From: RGIG3102 sp045633415
GTDB taxonomy: Bacteria; Bacillota; Clostridia; Oscillospirales; Ruminococcaceae
DNA: 64,000 bases
Reading direction: 5' to 3'
Assembly (NCBI GenBank): GCA_045633415.1
Contig: JAZQYH010000067.1
Location: forward strand, 1-64,000
The stretch's first letter is position 1. Each line of letters opens with the position of its first letter. Below are positions 1-7,743 of this stretch, in pieces. The position numbers were made by a program, and so were the translations under genes. The notes beneath the pieces were generated by a model. The model worked only from the letters and a program-made list of their open reading frames with translations. It was not told the DNA's origin and searched no databases.

Positions 1-5
1 ATAAA

Positions 6-800
6 ATGTACAATCATATTGTGCATAATTATGACAGTAAAAAACAGGCTTTTATGGACAACGCAAAATTGGTGTCTGAGCTGTTTGGCGTAACACCACT
101 TATGTACGGCTCACTTGGTCTGGAATATCTTACAGGATGCAATCTTAACGCTGATGATATTGATATCCTTATACCTGCTGAATTTACCACAAACAGATGG
201 GATGAATTCAAAACAGCCCTTGAAGAAAATGGATATGTTCTCACAGATGAACACGAGCATACCTTTGAAAAACAGGGAACTGAATTTTCCTATGGTAAGC
301 TGGAAGAACTGACAGAGTTTACAGGCATACCACAGGAAGAAATCAAGGTGTATTCATATGATGGTATACGGTTTAAGCTGTTGTCTTTACAGCAGTATCT
401 CAAAGTTTATACACAGTCCTCAAAAGACGGCTACAGAATAAACAACAGGGGTAAAAAAGACGATGATAAGATAAATTTCATTGAAAACCTGCTAAAAACA
501 AATAAAACACAGGAAAATTCTGTTACAATTATCAATCTGGCATCAGAAGAGTACTCCAAAACCATCTCAAAGTATATAAAAGACGGTGTAAAGTACATCA
601 CCATTACATTTGCAGACCTTATAAATGACAAGTTGATTGAGAAAGGAACCAAGTGTAAAATGGCTCGTGGAGAGATGGTAAGGTATATGGCAGAGAATAA
701 TATTGAAAATCCAGAGGATATCAAGAATTTCAACCGCCTGAATTATGTTTATTCTCCGCAGCACAGCACTGACAACAACATAGTGTTTATACAGAAATAG
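6..800 (+). CDS. Nucleotidyltransferase-like domain fused to YaaA-type C-terminal domain
   Basis: A 264-residue protein with two parts. Residues 1-160 look like a minimal nucleotidyltransferase: a GS pair at 35-36 is followed by DDID at 50-53, the usual GS...DxD metal site, though the family cannot be named. Residues 173-264 read like the C-terminal third of YaaA/UPF0246, the peroxide-stress DNA-binding protein: INLAS near 176, the KxARGxMxRY block at 218-227, and an FxxxxYxYxxxxS tail near 242-254. The N-terminal half of YaaA is absent. No signal peptide, so probably cytosolic. The gene begins 5 bases into the window, so its ribosome binding site is not visible and an upstream start is possible. 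Role unknown; DNA damage, stress or a toxin-like nucleotidyl transfer are only guesses. Confidence 0.6.
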   Translation: MYNHIVHNYDSKKQAFMDNAKLVSELFGVTPLMYGSLGLEYLTGCNLNADDIDILIPAEFTTNRWDEFKTALEENGYVLTDEHEHTFEKQGTEFSYGKLEELTEFTGIPQEEIKVYSYDGIRFKLLSLQQYLKVYTQSSKDGYRINNRGKKDDDKINFIENLLKTNKTQENSVTIINLASEEYSKTISKYIKDGVKYITITFADLINDKLIEKGTKCKMARGEMVRYMAENNIENPEDIKNFNRLNYVYSPQHSTDNNIVFIQK

Positions 801-804
801 TAAA

Positions 805-833
805 ATGCGCTCTCTTTTGAGGGCGTATTTATT
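805..833 (+). terminator. Intrinsic terminator
   Basis: Ten-base-pair stem ATGCGCTCTC / GAGGGCGTAT with a TTTT loop and two G-U pairs, followed by a T-rich run. It lies five bases after the stop of the first gene and separates it from the GTPase fusion gene. Confidence 0.65.
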
Positions 834-861
834 TGCCAAAAAAGAGTATATAAGTTATAAT
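833..861 (+). promoter_or_regulatory. SigA-type promoter of the GTPase-Rae1 fusion gene
   Basis: TTGCCA at 833-838 and TATAAT at 856-861 are separated by exactly 17 bases. The -10 is perfect. The start codon follows about 32 bases downstream. Confidence 0.6.
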
Positions 862-893
862 TAAATAATATTAAAATATGGAATGGAAGATAT

Positions 894-3458
894 ATGAAAA
901 AAATTGTAATGGGTGTGCTTGCCCATGTTGACAGTGGCAAAACTACCTTGTCAGAAGGTCTTTTATACCTGACAGGCAGTATAAAAAAAGCTGGCAGAGT
1001 AGACCATGGCAACACATCACTTGATACAAACGAAATAGAAAAAAGCCGTGGTATCACAGTTTTTTCTAAACAGGCTGTTTTGAATTATAACGATATGCAG
1101 TTGTGTCTACTTGATACCCCGGGACACGTTGATTTTGGCGCTGAAGCTGAAAGAACTTTACAGGTATTGGACTGTGCTGTGCTGATTATTTCAGCGCTGG
1201 ATGGTGTGCAGAATCATACAGTGACTCTCTGGAATCTGCTTAAAAACTATAATATCCCGACTTTTATATTTGTTAACAAAATGGATTTGGCTGGTGCTGA
1301 CAAATCAGTTGTAATAGCACAGTTGAAAAAACATTTTGGCAGTGGCTGTATAGACTTTCAGCTTGAAAAAGACAGTGTTTATGAAGAAGTCTCTGTTTTT
1401 GATGAAACACTGATGGAAAAACTCTTTGAAACAGGGAAGATTGATAACAGCGATATAGGCAGCCTTGTTTTTGAAAGAAAAATATTCCCATGCTTTTTCG
1501 GTTCTGCTTTAAGGATGGAAGGTTTGCAGGAACTTATTGCTGGTGTGGAAAAATACACACCAGAAATTTCATACCCAGATAAATTCGGTGCAAAGGTATA
1601 TAAAGTTTCTTACGAAGGCAAAGAACGCCTGACATTTATGAAAATCACAGGCGGAACTCTCAAAGTTAAAGCATCTGTGCCACAGATAGACCGCAACAAC
1701 GAAAGCCATACTGAAAAAATAAACAGTATCCGACTGTATACTGGTGAAAAATTTAAAACAGAACAGGAAATATCAGCAGGTTCTGTATGTGCAGTAACAG
1801 GACTTAATCACACATATCCTGGCCAAGGTCTTGGTGCACAGCAGAACAGCACAGAATCTGTTTTACAGGCTATTTTTTCCTATAAGGTATTGTTCAGTGA
1901 AAAATATGATGCACCTACTGTTCTGGCAAAACTGCGTCAGCTAGAGGAAGAAGAGCCACAACTTAAGGTTGTGTGGAATGAACACTCTAAAGAAATACAC
2001 CTCAGTTTAATGGGTGAAATTCAGCTGGAAATTATCAAGACACTTTGCCAGCAGCGTTTTGGGATAGATATTTCTTTTGACGCAGGCAGTGTTGTTTACA
2101 AAGAAACTATTAAAAACACAGTTGAAGGTGTGGGACATTATGAACCATTGAGACATTATGCTGAGGTACATCTTCTTCTCGAACCAGGAAAAACTGGGTC
2201 TGGTCTTGTGTTTGACACTCTGTGCAGTGAAGACAAACTGGACAGAAACTGGCAACGCCTTATTATCACTCATCTGTATGAAAAAACACATGTGGGTGTT
2301 CTTACAGGTTCACCGATTACTGATATGAAAATTACTCTTGTAAACGGCCGAGCTCACTTAAAACACACAGAAGGCGGGGATTTCCGCCAGTCAACATACA
2401 GAGCAGTTAGAAATGGTCTTATGCAGGCTGAAAGCCAGCTTTTAGAGCCATGGTATGACTTTGAAATTACAGTGCCAAATGAAAATATCGGCAGGGTAAT
2501 GACAGACATCCAGAAAATGAGCGGCAGTTTTGATACACCTGGTCAGGATGGTGAAAACAGCACGCTGACAGGCTCTGCACCTGTTTCAGAGATAAATTCA
2601 TATAATGCGACACTTATTAACTTTACCCGAGGCAAAGGGCGTATTTCACTTAAATTCAAAGGCTACTTCCCATGCCACAATGCAGCAGAAGTGATAGAAA
2701 AATACGGCTATGACCCGGAAGCAGACCTTGAAAATACTCCGGACAGTGTTTTCTGCACTCATGGGGCTGGATTTGTGGTTAAATGGAATGAAGTTAAAAA
2801 TAAAATGCATCTTGAACCATTCCTGAAAGAGAAAAAAGCTACAGTGCAGGAAAGACCTGCAAGAATATCATCCCGTCGGGTAGAGCAGTATTACACCAGT
2901 CTTGAAGATGATAAAGAACTGCTGAAAATATTTGAATCTACCTATGGTAAAATAAAGACAGACAAATACCTTGCATTAAAATCTACACCAAAAGATGAAA
3001 GCAAGGAAAGAAAGCCAAACGCTATACCTTATGAGAAAGAATATCTTCTGGTAGACGGATACAATATTATTTTCGCTTGGGAACAGCTGAAAAAAATTGC
3101 AGAATACGATATAGAAGATGCCAGACATAAACTGGCAAACATACTGTGTAATTATCAGGGGTTTAAAAAGTGTGAGATAATTCTGGTTTTTGATGCCTAC
3201 AAGGTAAAAGGCAACGTAGGTGAAATTTCCAAATATCATAACATTACTATTGTATATACAAGAGAAGCTGAAACAGCGGATATGTATATAGAAAAGGTAA
3301 CTCACGAAATAGGCAGAAAATACAGAGTACGAGTAGCCACATCTGATGGTCTGGAACAGATTATTATCTTGGGTCATGGTGCTTTGCGCCTGTCTGCAAC
3401 AGCATTGCTGGAAGAAGTTCAGGAAGTGGAAAAAGCAATCAGGGAATATTTACAGTAG
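894..3458 (+). CDS. Ribosomal-protection-like (EF-G/TetM family) GTPase fused to Rae1/YacP NYN endoribonuclease
   Basis: 854 residues. Residues 1 to about 640 are a TetM/EF-G-type translational GTPase: G1 AHVDSGKTT near residue 10, G3 DTPGHVDF near 74, G4 NKMD near 128, then the EF-G-like domains II-V. Residues 712-854 match the whole of B. subtilis Rae1 (YacP), the ribosome-dependent A-site mRNA endonuclease: LLVDGYNIIFAW, VFDAYKVKG, ETADMYIEK, ATSDGLEQ and GHGALRLSA are all kept in order, including the acidic NYN residues. A charged linker joins the halves. Classic ribosomal-protection proteins are about 640 residues with no nuclease. The domain IV tip motif SPVSTPADF of TetM is absent (HLKHTEGGDFRQ instead), so tetracycline resistance is doubtful. 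Likely role, by inference: binding the ribosomal A site and cutting mRNA there. The gene stands alone behind its own promoter. Confidence 0.85.
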   Translation: MKKIVMGVLAHVDSGKTTLSEGLLYLTGSIKKAGRVDHGNTSLDTNEIEKSRGITVFSKQAVLNYNDMQLCLLDTPGHVDFGAEAERTLQVLDCAVLIISALDGVQNHTVTLWNLLKNYNIPTFIFVNKMDLAGADKSVVIAQLKKHFGSGCIDFQLEKDSVYEEVSVFDETLMEKLFETGKIDNSDIGSLVFERKIFPCFFGSALRMEGLQELIAGVEKYTPEISYPDKFGAKVYKVSYEGKERLTFMKITGGTLKVKASVPQIDRNNESHTEKINSIRLYTGEKFKTEQEISAGSVCAVTGLNHTYPGQGLGAQQNSTESVLQAIFSYKVLFSEKYDAPTVLAKLRQLEEEEPQLKVVWNEHSKEIHLSLMGEIQLEIIKTLCQQRFGIDISFDAGSVVYKETIKNTVEGVGHYEPLRHYAEVHLLLEPGKTGSGLVFDTLCSEDKLDRNWQRLIITHLYEKTHVGVLTGSPITDMKITLVNGRAHLKHTEGGDFRQSTYRAVRNGLMQAESQLLEPWYDFEITVPNENIGRVMTDIQKMSGSFDTPGQDGENSTLTGSAPVSEINSYNATLINFTRGKGRISLKFKGYFPCHNAAEVIEKYGYDPEADLENTPDSVFCTHGAGFVVKWNEVKNKMHLEPFLKEKKATVQERPARISSRRVEQYYTSLEDDKELLKIFESTYGKIKTDKYLALKSTPKDESKERKPNAIPYEKEYLLVDGYNIIFAWEQLKKIAEYDIEDARHKLANILCNYQGFKKCEIILVFDAYKVKGNVGEISKYHNITIVYTREAETADMYIEKVTHEIGRKYRVRVATSDGLEQIIILGHGALRLSATALLEEVQEVEKAIREYLQ

Positions 3459-3488
3459 TATTGAATATAGGTAGTAAAGGGTGGTATT

Positions 3489-3692
3489 TTGAACAAACAG
3501 CCGTTTATTATCAATATGGATGAAAAAGACCTGCCAAATCTAACTGAAGATAAAACAGACAGTTATGGTTTTGTGTTTAATAAAACCAACGAATGGGGGA
3601 ATAATCAGAATGATATTTCTTCCTTATTGGCTGGTATAAGTGAAAAACTTGATTGTATAATCAATCTTTTAAACGTAAATGGAAGGGAATAA
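3489..3692 (+). CDS. Small hypothetical protein (67 aa)
   Basis: Begins with TTG, nine bases behind an AGGGTGG ribosome binding site and 30 bases after the GTPase fusion gene, so probably co-transcribed with it. The product is acidic and hydrophilic. The last 25 residues form a short leucine/isoleucine-rich amphipathic helix (LLAGISEKLDCIINLL) that could mediate dimerisation. No family recognised. The stop codon lies inside the loop of the downstream terminator, a compact arrangement that supports a real gene end. Function unknown. Confidence 0.55.
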   Translation: MNKQPFIINMDEKDLPNLTEDKTDSYGFVFNKTNEWGNNQNDISSLLAGISEKLDCIINLLNVNGRE

Positions 3693-3707
3693 CCCTTCCA
3701 TTTTTTA
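3677..3707 (+). terminator. Intrinsic terminator
   Basis: Perfect 11-base-pair stem AAATGGAAGGG / CCCTTCCATTT with an AATAA loop, followed by T6 on the plus strand. It ends the GTPase fusion operon. It may also serve the converging minus-strand gene, although the U-tract in that direction is short. Confidence 0.85.
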
Positions 3708-3714
3708 TATAAAT

Positions 3715-4410
3715 TTAATCATCACAACCGTCGTCTACAGCTACGTCGCAGGCATTTTCAAATGTTTCACAGAGTGTAAGAGCGGTTGAAGGATATGGCT
3801 TGATGCCTTCTACCCAGATGCTTTCTCGTTTCCACAGTTTATCAACTATGTTGCCTCTGATTCTTGCCATATATCTTGGGCAGGAAGATGATGTGTCTTT
3901 GTAAATACTGCAGCTTAACTGTACTATCATACAACTGCCATCAATGTATGCCAGTTCATCTTTGAGATTGGCAACACATCTTCCGTTTTCTGTAGAGTAA
4001 AAGTTATACAGTACATCGTCTACAACCTCTACAGGAATAGCGATATATGTAGGCCGGCATCTTTCGTCACCTGGTACACTTCTTACAACAATCTGTCCAT
4101 TGATTCTTATTCTTACGCCAGGCTTATCTGTTTCACAGTATACCAGTTCTTCATGGGCGCTTGTCACTCTGAAACTGGCATATGATGTATCTATCACACC
4201 GGGATAATTGATTATTCCTCTGCAGTTGTTCAGTATTCCGTTTACACTTGGCAGTGGGATACTTGTGCGGATTTGTTTTGCCGCCATAAACTTTACATTT
4301 TTAGCGGTAATATTAAGATATTCACTGTCAGGAATATTTTCGATAATACCAAACTGCCCTTTGTTGTTGCCAAGAAAATCTTTCATACATGTAGCATTGT
4401 CTGCTGTCAT
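3715..4410 (-). CDS. Cysteine-rich hypothetical protein
   Basis: 231 residues preceded by a strong CCGGAGGATAT ribosome binding site. There are about eleven cysteines spread through the chain, an acidic tail (VAVDDGCDD), no signal peptide and no membrane segment. The predicted pattern is beta-rich, with alternating hydrophobic residues between 80 and 180. A spore-coat or spore-cortex role (SPOCS-like) came to mind because of composition and the genome's sporulation genes, but no diagnostic motif could be matched. It is monocistronic and divergent from the HAD gene. Function unknown. Confidence 0.6.
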   Translation of the reverse strand: MTADNATCMKDFLGNNKGQFGIIENIPDSEYLNITAKNVKFMAAKQIRTSIPLPSVNGILNNCRGIINYPGVIDTSYASFRVTSAHEELVYCETDKPGVRIRINGQIVVRSVPGDERCRPTYIAIPVEVVDDVLYNFYSTENGRCVANLKDELAYIDGSCMIVQLSCSIYKDTSSSCPRYMARIRGNIVDKLWKRESIWVEGIKPYPSTALTLCETFENACDVAVDDGCDD

Positions 4411-4505
4411 AATATATCCTCCGGAAAATTTATTTGCAGTCGCTTAAAGTATAATATGCAAATTGTGAAATTATGTTACTGTTTATACATAATAGTAAAA
4501 TAGTC

Positions 4506-4534
4506 TTGTTAGTTTATTCATAAAATGGTATACT
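4506..4534 (+). promoter_or_regulatory. SigA-type promoter of the HAD-SGNH-gpsA operon
   Basis: TTGTTA at 4506-4511 and TATACT at 4529-4534 with 17-base spacing, 26 bases before the HAD start codon. Confidence 0.6.
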
Positions 4535-4559
4535 GGTAAAATAAAGAAAGGGGATTGGT

Positions 4560-5198
4560 ATGAAGTATAGAGCAATATTTTTTGACCTTGACGGAACACT
4601 GACAAACCCTGAATTGGGTATCACAAACTGCATACGGTATGCCGCAGAGCATTATGGTGTAAAAACTGAGAGGGCAAATCTTGTTAAATATATCGGCCCA
4701 CCACTGCTGGACAGCTTTATGGAACTTCTTGGCTGTGATGAGGCTACAGCCCACGAAGCAGTGGCAAAATATCGTGAACGTTTTTCACCGATAGGTCTGT
4801 ATGAAAATGAAATCTATCCTGGTGTAGTTGAAACACTTCAGCAGCTTAAAGAAATGGGCTATGTGTTGTGTACTGCAAGCAGTAAACCGGAAAATTTTGT
4901 AGATAAAATACTGGAACATTTTAACATAAAGAAATATTTTGATTTTGTAGGTGGCGCTACAATGGATGGCTCCATCAGCAAAAAAGAGGATGTTATCAAA
5001 TATGTTCTTGGACAGACAGGCTTTGAGCCCAAACAGGTTCTTATGGTTGGAGACAGAATGTTTGACCTTGAAGGTGCCGCAGAGTTTGGTATGGACGCAG
5101 TAGGCGTGCTGTACGGCTTTGGCAGTAAAGAAGAGCTCAGCTCTTACAAAAATATCGCCCTTATTGAGAATATAGGCGAGTTAATAAATGTTTTATAA
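4560..5198 (+). CDS. HAD-superfamily hydrolase, phosphoglycolate phosphatase-like
   Basis: 212 residues with the full set of HAD motifs: FFDLDGTLTN at residues 7-16 (motif I, nucleophile Asp), TASSK near 104 (motif II), the conserved lysine region near 140, and VGDRMFDLEGA near 165 (motif III/IV). The helical cap between motifs I and II is the type seen in Gph/PgmB-like enzymes that release phosphate from small phosphorylated metabolites. Exact substrate cannot be told. Behind an AAAGGGGAT ribosome binding site. It lies 10 bases before the SGNH gene, so the two are co-transcribed. Confidence 0.85.
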   Translation: MKYRAIFFDLDGTLTNPELGITNCIRYAAEHYGVKTERANLVKYIGPPLLDSFMELLGCDEATAHEAVAKYRERFSPIGLYENEIYPGVVETLQQLKEMGYVLCTASSKPENFVDKILEHFNIKKYFDFVGGATMDGSISKKEDVIKYVLGQTGFEPKQVLMVGDRMFDLEGAAEFGMDAVGVLYGFGSKEELSSYKNIALIENIGELINVL

Positions 5199-5208
5199 TA
5201 GGTGAAAA

Positions 5209-6633
5209 ATGGCAAAATCCAATAAAAAACACACAGTAAGTGACTATATCCGTGTGTATAAAAAACGTCTTTCAAAACTTGATAAAAAAACAAAAATTCA
5301 GCTGGGCGCAATAGTTGTACTTGTGTTGCTTATTATTATTGCGGCATCAGTTGCTCTTACTGGCAGAGGAAAAAATCCTACATCTTCCAGCCAGTCACTG
5401 GATATGTCTATAGATATGTCCGGCTCATACGACCCGGATGCAGATAAAAAGTACGAAGATGAATATTTAAAACTCATCAAAGAGTATGATGATGTTGTTA
5501 TTCCTGAAAATGATACTGAAGACAGAAACTATTTCAGAGAAACTGTATTTGTAGGCGACTCAAACACAGAAGGTCTTGCAGTATACAATCATCTTTCACT
5601 GCAGTATGTACTTGGTTTGACAGGTATGCCTATCCAGCAGGTTACAAGCAACAAATGTATGTGGTTTGTAGGCTATGATGAACCTGTAACAATACCTACA
5701 GCTATTGGTATGCTGAAACCACGCAGAATCATCATCAACTTCGGTACAAATAATGCTGGCGGTACAGAAACAGAAGATTTTATCAAGTACTATAACACAG
5801 CACTTAATGCTATTCAGAAAGCATATCCATATGCAGATATCATAGTTGCATCAGTTCTCCCAGTAGGTAAAGAGAGAAGCTATCCAAGCATCACAATGCA
5901 GGATATTGATGAATTTAACCTTGCCCTTGCTGAAATGTGCAGAGAAAGAGGACTTAAATTCCTTAACACTGCAGAAATGTTCAAAGACCCTGCCAATGGA
6001 TTTATGAAGCCTGAATATGTGGCTAAAGATGGTGTACATCTTTCATCAGAAGGATATAAAGCACTGCTTGAATATGTAGATACACATAAACATGTTGAAA
6101 AAGATGAAAGACCAGCCAGAGGATCTATCCCAACAAGAAGAAATGCTCCATACACAGCAGATGCTTCTTCAGCGATTTCTTCCAGCATGGTTTCATCCAG
6201 CCTGGCACAATCTTCCAGTCTGATACCATCATCAAGTCTGGTGATTTCCTCAAGCAATATCCAGTCATCAAGCAAAGTGCATTCTTCAAGTTCAGTATCA
6301 TCATCCAGCATGGTTTCTTCCAGTCTGGCACAATCTTCCAGCAGTAATGCTGTGTCATCCAATAATCAAAGTTCGTCCGTAGCTGGCAGCTCTTCTGCTG
6401 AAACAGTATCACCTTCACCAACAGCACAGCCAAGTCCAGAAGTAACTCCAACTGAAACTCCGGAAGCTAGCCCAGAAACAACTCCAGAAGCTACTCCGGA
6501 GGCAACACCTGAAGCAACTCCAGAAGCAACTCCAGAAGCAACTCCGGAAGCAACCCCAGAGGCAACACCTGAAGCTACTCCAGAGGTAATTCCTGAACAA
6601 ACACCAGAAACAGTTCCAGAAAACAACGGATAG
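5209..6633 (+). CDS. Membrane-anchored SGNH/GDSL hydrolase with Ser-rich and PEAT-repeat tail
   Basis: 474 residues. A basic N terminus and one hydrophobic segment at about 31-51 predict a type II anchor with the rest outside. The SGNH esterase domain spans about 110-290: GDSN (catalytic Ser 118), FGTNNAGG (Asn 181), and DGVHLS (Asp 274, His 277). This fold typically removes acyl groups from sugars, peptidoglycan or lipids. After residue 305 comes about 90 residues dominated by serine, then eight consecutive PEAT units and related PExT/PExS motifs to the end, resembling wall-spanning regions. No sorting signal is visible after the repeats. It sits between a HAD phosphatase and gpsA, both close by. 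Confidence 0.8.
   Translation: MAKSNKKHTVSDYIRVYKKRLSKLDKKTKIQLGAIVVLVLLIIIAASVALTGRGKNPTSSSQSLDMSIDMSGSYDPDADKKYEDEYLKLIKEYDDVVIPENDTEDRNYFRETVFVGDSNTEGLAVYNHLSLQYVLGLTGMPIQQVTSNKCMWFVGYDEPVTIPTAIGMLKPRRIIINFGTNNAGGTETEDFIKYYNTALNAIQKAYPYADIIVASVLPVGKERSYPSITMQDIDEFNLALAEMCRERGLKFLNTAEMFKDPANGFMKPEYVAKDGVHLSSEGYKALLEYVDTHKHVEKDERPARGSIPTRRNAPYTADASSAISSSMVSSSLAQSSSLIPSSSLVISSSNIQSSSKVHSSSSVSSSSMVSSSLAQSSSSNAVSSNNQSSSVAGSSSAETVSPSPTAQPSPEVTPTETPEASPETTPEATPEATPEATPEATPEATPEATPEATPEATPEVIPEQTPETVPENNG
6484..6588 (+). repeat. 12-bp tandem repeat encoding PEAT units
   Basis: About eight imperfect copies of a 12-base unit of the form CCAGAAGCAACT, in frame and encoding Pro-Glu-Ala-Thr. Third positions vary between copies, so the repeat is old enough to have diverged, but unit number could still change by slippage without a frameshift. 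Confidence 0.85.
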
Positions 6634-6667
6634 AACACTACATAAAAATATAAACAGGAGAATATAT

Positions 6668-7636
6668 ATGAACGTTACAGTTTTAGGCTCTGGCAGATGG
6701 GGCACATTCCTTGCGGTATATCACAGCAGAAAAAACAACGTAATGCTGTGGGGTCTTGAAGGAAGCCCGGATTTTCAGGAATTAATCGATAATAGAAAAA
6801 ACTCTTATCTTGAACTTCCAGACAACCTTATACTTGAGCCGGATTTGGAAAAGGCTATCAATCATTCTGACTATATTGTAATATCTATCAGTGCACAGCA
6901 TCTGCGTAGCTTTTGCGAAAGAATAAACCAGTACAATGTTCACGGTAAAACTTTTATACTTTGTATGAAGGGTATTGAAAGTGAAACAGGTGAAAGACTT
7001 AGCCAGATTGTAAAAAACACTATCCGTCAGTATGTAAATATATGTGTATGGGTAGGCCCTGGACATGTACAGGACTTTATGGCTGGTATTCCTAACTGTA
7101 TGGTTGTAGACAGTGAGGATAAAATGGTTATCAACGATGTTGTAACCAAATTCTCAAGCGACCTTATCCGACTGTATCTTGGTGATGATATTATCGGTAC
7201 AGAAATCGGTGCAGCGGCTAAAAATGTTATCGGTATTGCAGCAGGTATGCTGGATGGTGCAAAACTTTCCAGTCTTAAAGGTGCTTTGATGGCTCGAGGT
7301 GCCAGAGAAGTTTCCCGCCTTATCAATGCAATGGGTGGCAATGAACTGTCTGCATATGGTCTGGCACATCTTGGTGACTATGAAGCTACACTTTTCTCAC
7401 CACACAGCCAGAACAGAATGTTCGGTGAAAAATTTATTACAAAACAGCCATATTCCAAGCTTGCAGAAGGCGCTGCTACAGTAAAGGCACTTATGAAGCT
7501 TTCACAGGAATACAATGTGGAAATGCCTATATCCAAACTGGTTTATGATGTTCTGTACAACAATGCAGACTCCAAAGAAGCACTTAATACATTGTTTAAC
7601 AGAGATGTAAAAGTTGAATTTGCAAATAACTATTAA
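6668..7636 (+). CDS. gpsA: NAD(P)-dependent glycerol-3-phosphate dehydrogenase
   Basis: 322 residues, the usual length. It reduces dihydroxyacetone phosphate to sn-glycerol 3-phosphate for phospholipid synthesis in the cytosol. The N-terminal Rossmann motif is VLGSGRWGT (residues 4-12). The catalytic lysine region GAAAKNVIGIAAGM is at about 182-195, and the family's GLAHLGDYEATLFS and SQNRMFGE blocks follow near 235-255. Preceded by ACAGGAGAATAT, 35 bases after the SGNH gene. In many Firmicutes gpsA follows plsY and der; here it follows a HAD-SGNH pair instead. Confidence 0.9.
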   Translation: MNVTVLGSGRWGTFLAVYHSRKNNVMLWGLEGSPDFQELIDNRKNSYLELPDNLILEPDLEKAINHSDYIVISISAQHLRSFCERINQYNVHGKTFILCMKGIESETGERLSQIVKNTIRQYVNICVWVGPGHVQDFMAGIPNCMVVDSEDKMVINDVVTKFSSDLIRLYLGDDIIGTEIGAAAKNVIGIAAGMLDGAKLSSLKGALMARGAREVSRLINAMGGNELSAYGLAHLGDYEATLFSPHSQNRMFGEKFITKQPYSKLAEGAATVKALMKLSQEYNVEMPISKLVYDVLYNNADSKEALNTLFNRDVKVEFANNY

Positions 7637-7643
7637 TAAAAAC

Positions 7644-7675
7644 AAAACGGGGTGTATTTGCATCCCGTTTTAAAT
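7644..7675 (+). terminator. Intrinsic terminator
   Basis: AAAACGGG / CCCGTTTT stem extended by a G-U and a G-C pair across a short loop, just after the gpsA stop. The T-run is short and A/T mixed. Confidence 0.65.
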
Positions 7676-7743
7676 TTATTTATTCCTTTACATACATTTC
7701 CATAAATAGTATAATTATGGAAAACACACAACAGGAGAATGTT

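Noticed and set aside
894..3458. Naming the GTPase fusion a tetracycline resistance gene
   Set aside because: Overall similarity suggests it, but the domain IV loop that displaces the drug is not conserved and the C-terminal nuclease points to another role.
3715..4410. Calling the Cys-rich protein a SPOCS/DUF3794 spore protein
   Set aside because: Composition and sporulating host suggested it, but no diagnostic motif could be matched by eye.
6484..6600. CRISPR-like or intergenic repeat array
   Set aside because: The 12-base periodicity is in frame and codes for PEAT units; there are no spacers.
6366..6638. 90-codon minus-strand frame with Gly-Val-Ala-Ser repeats
   Set aside because: It is the reverse reading of the PEAT tandem repeat and has no separate support.
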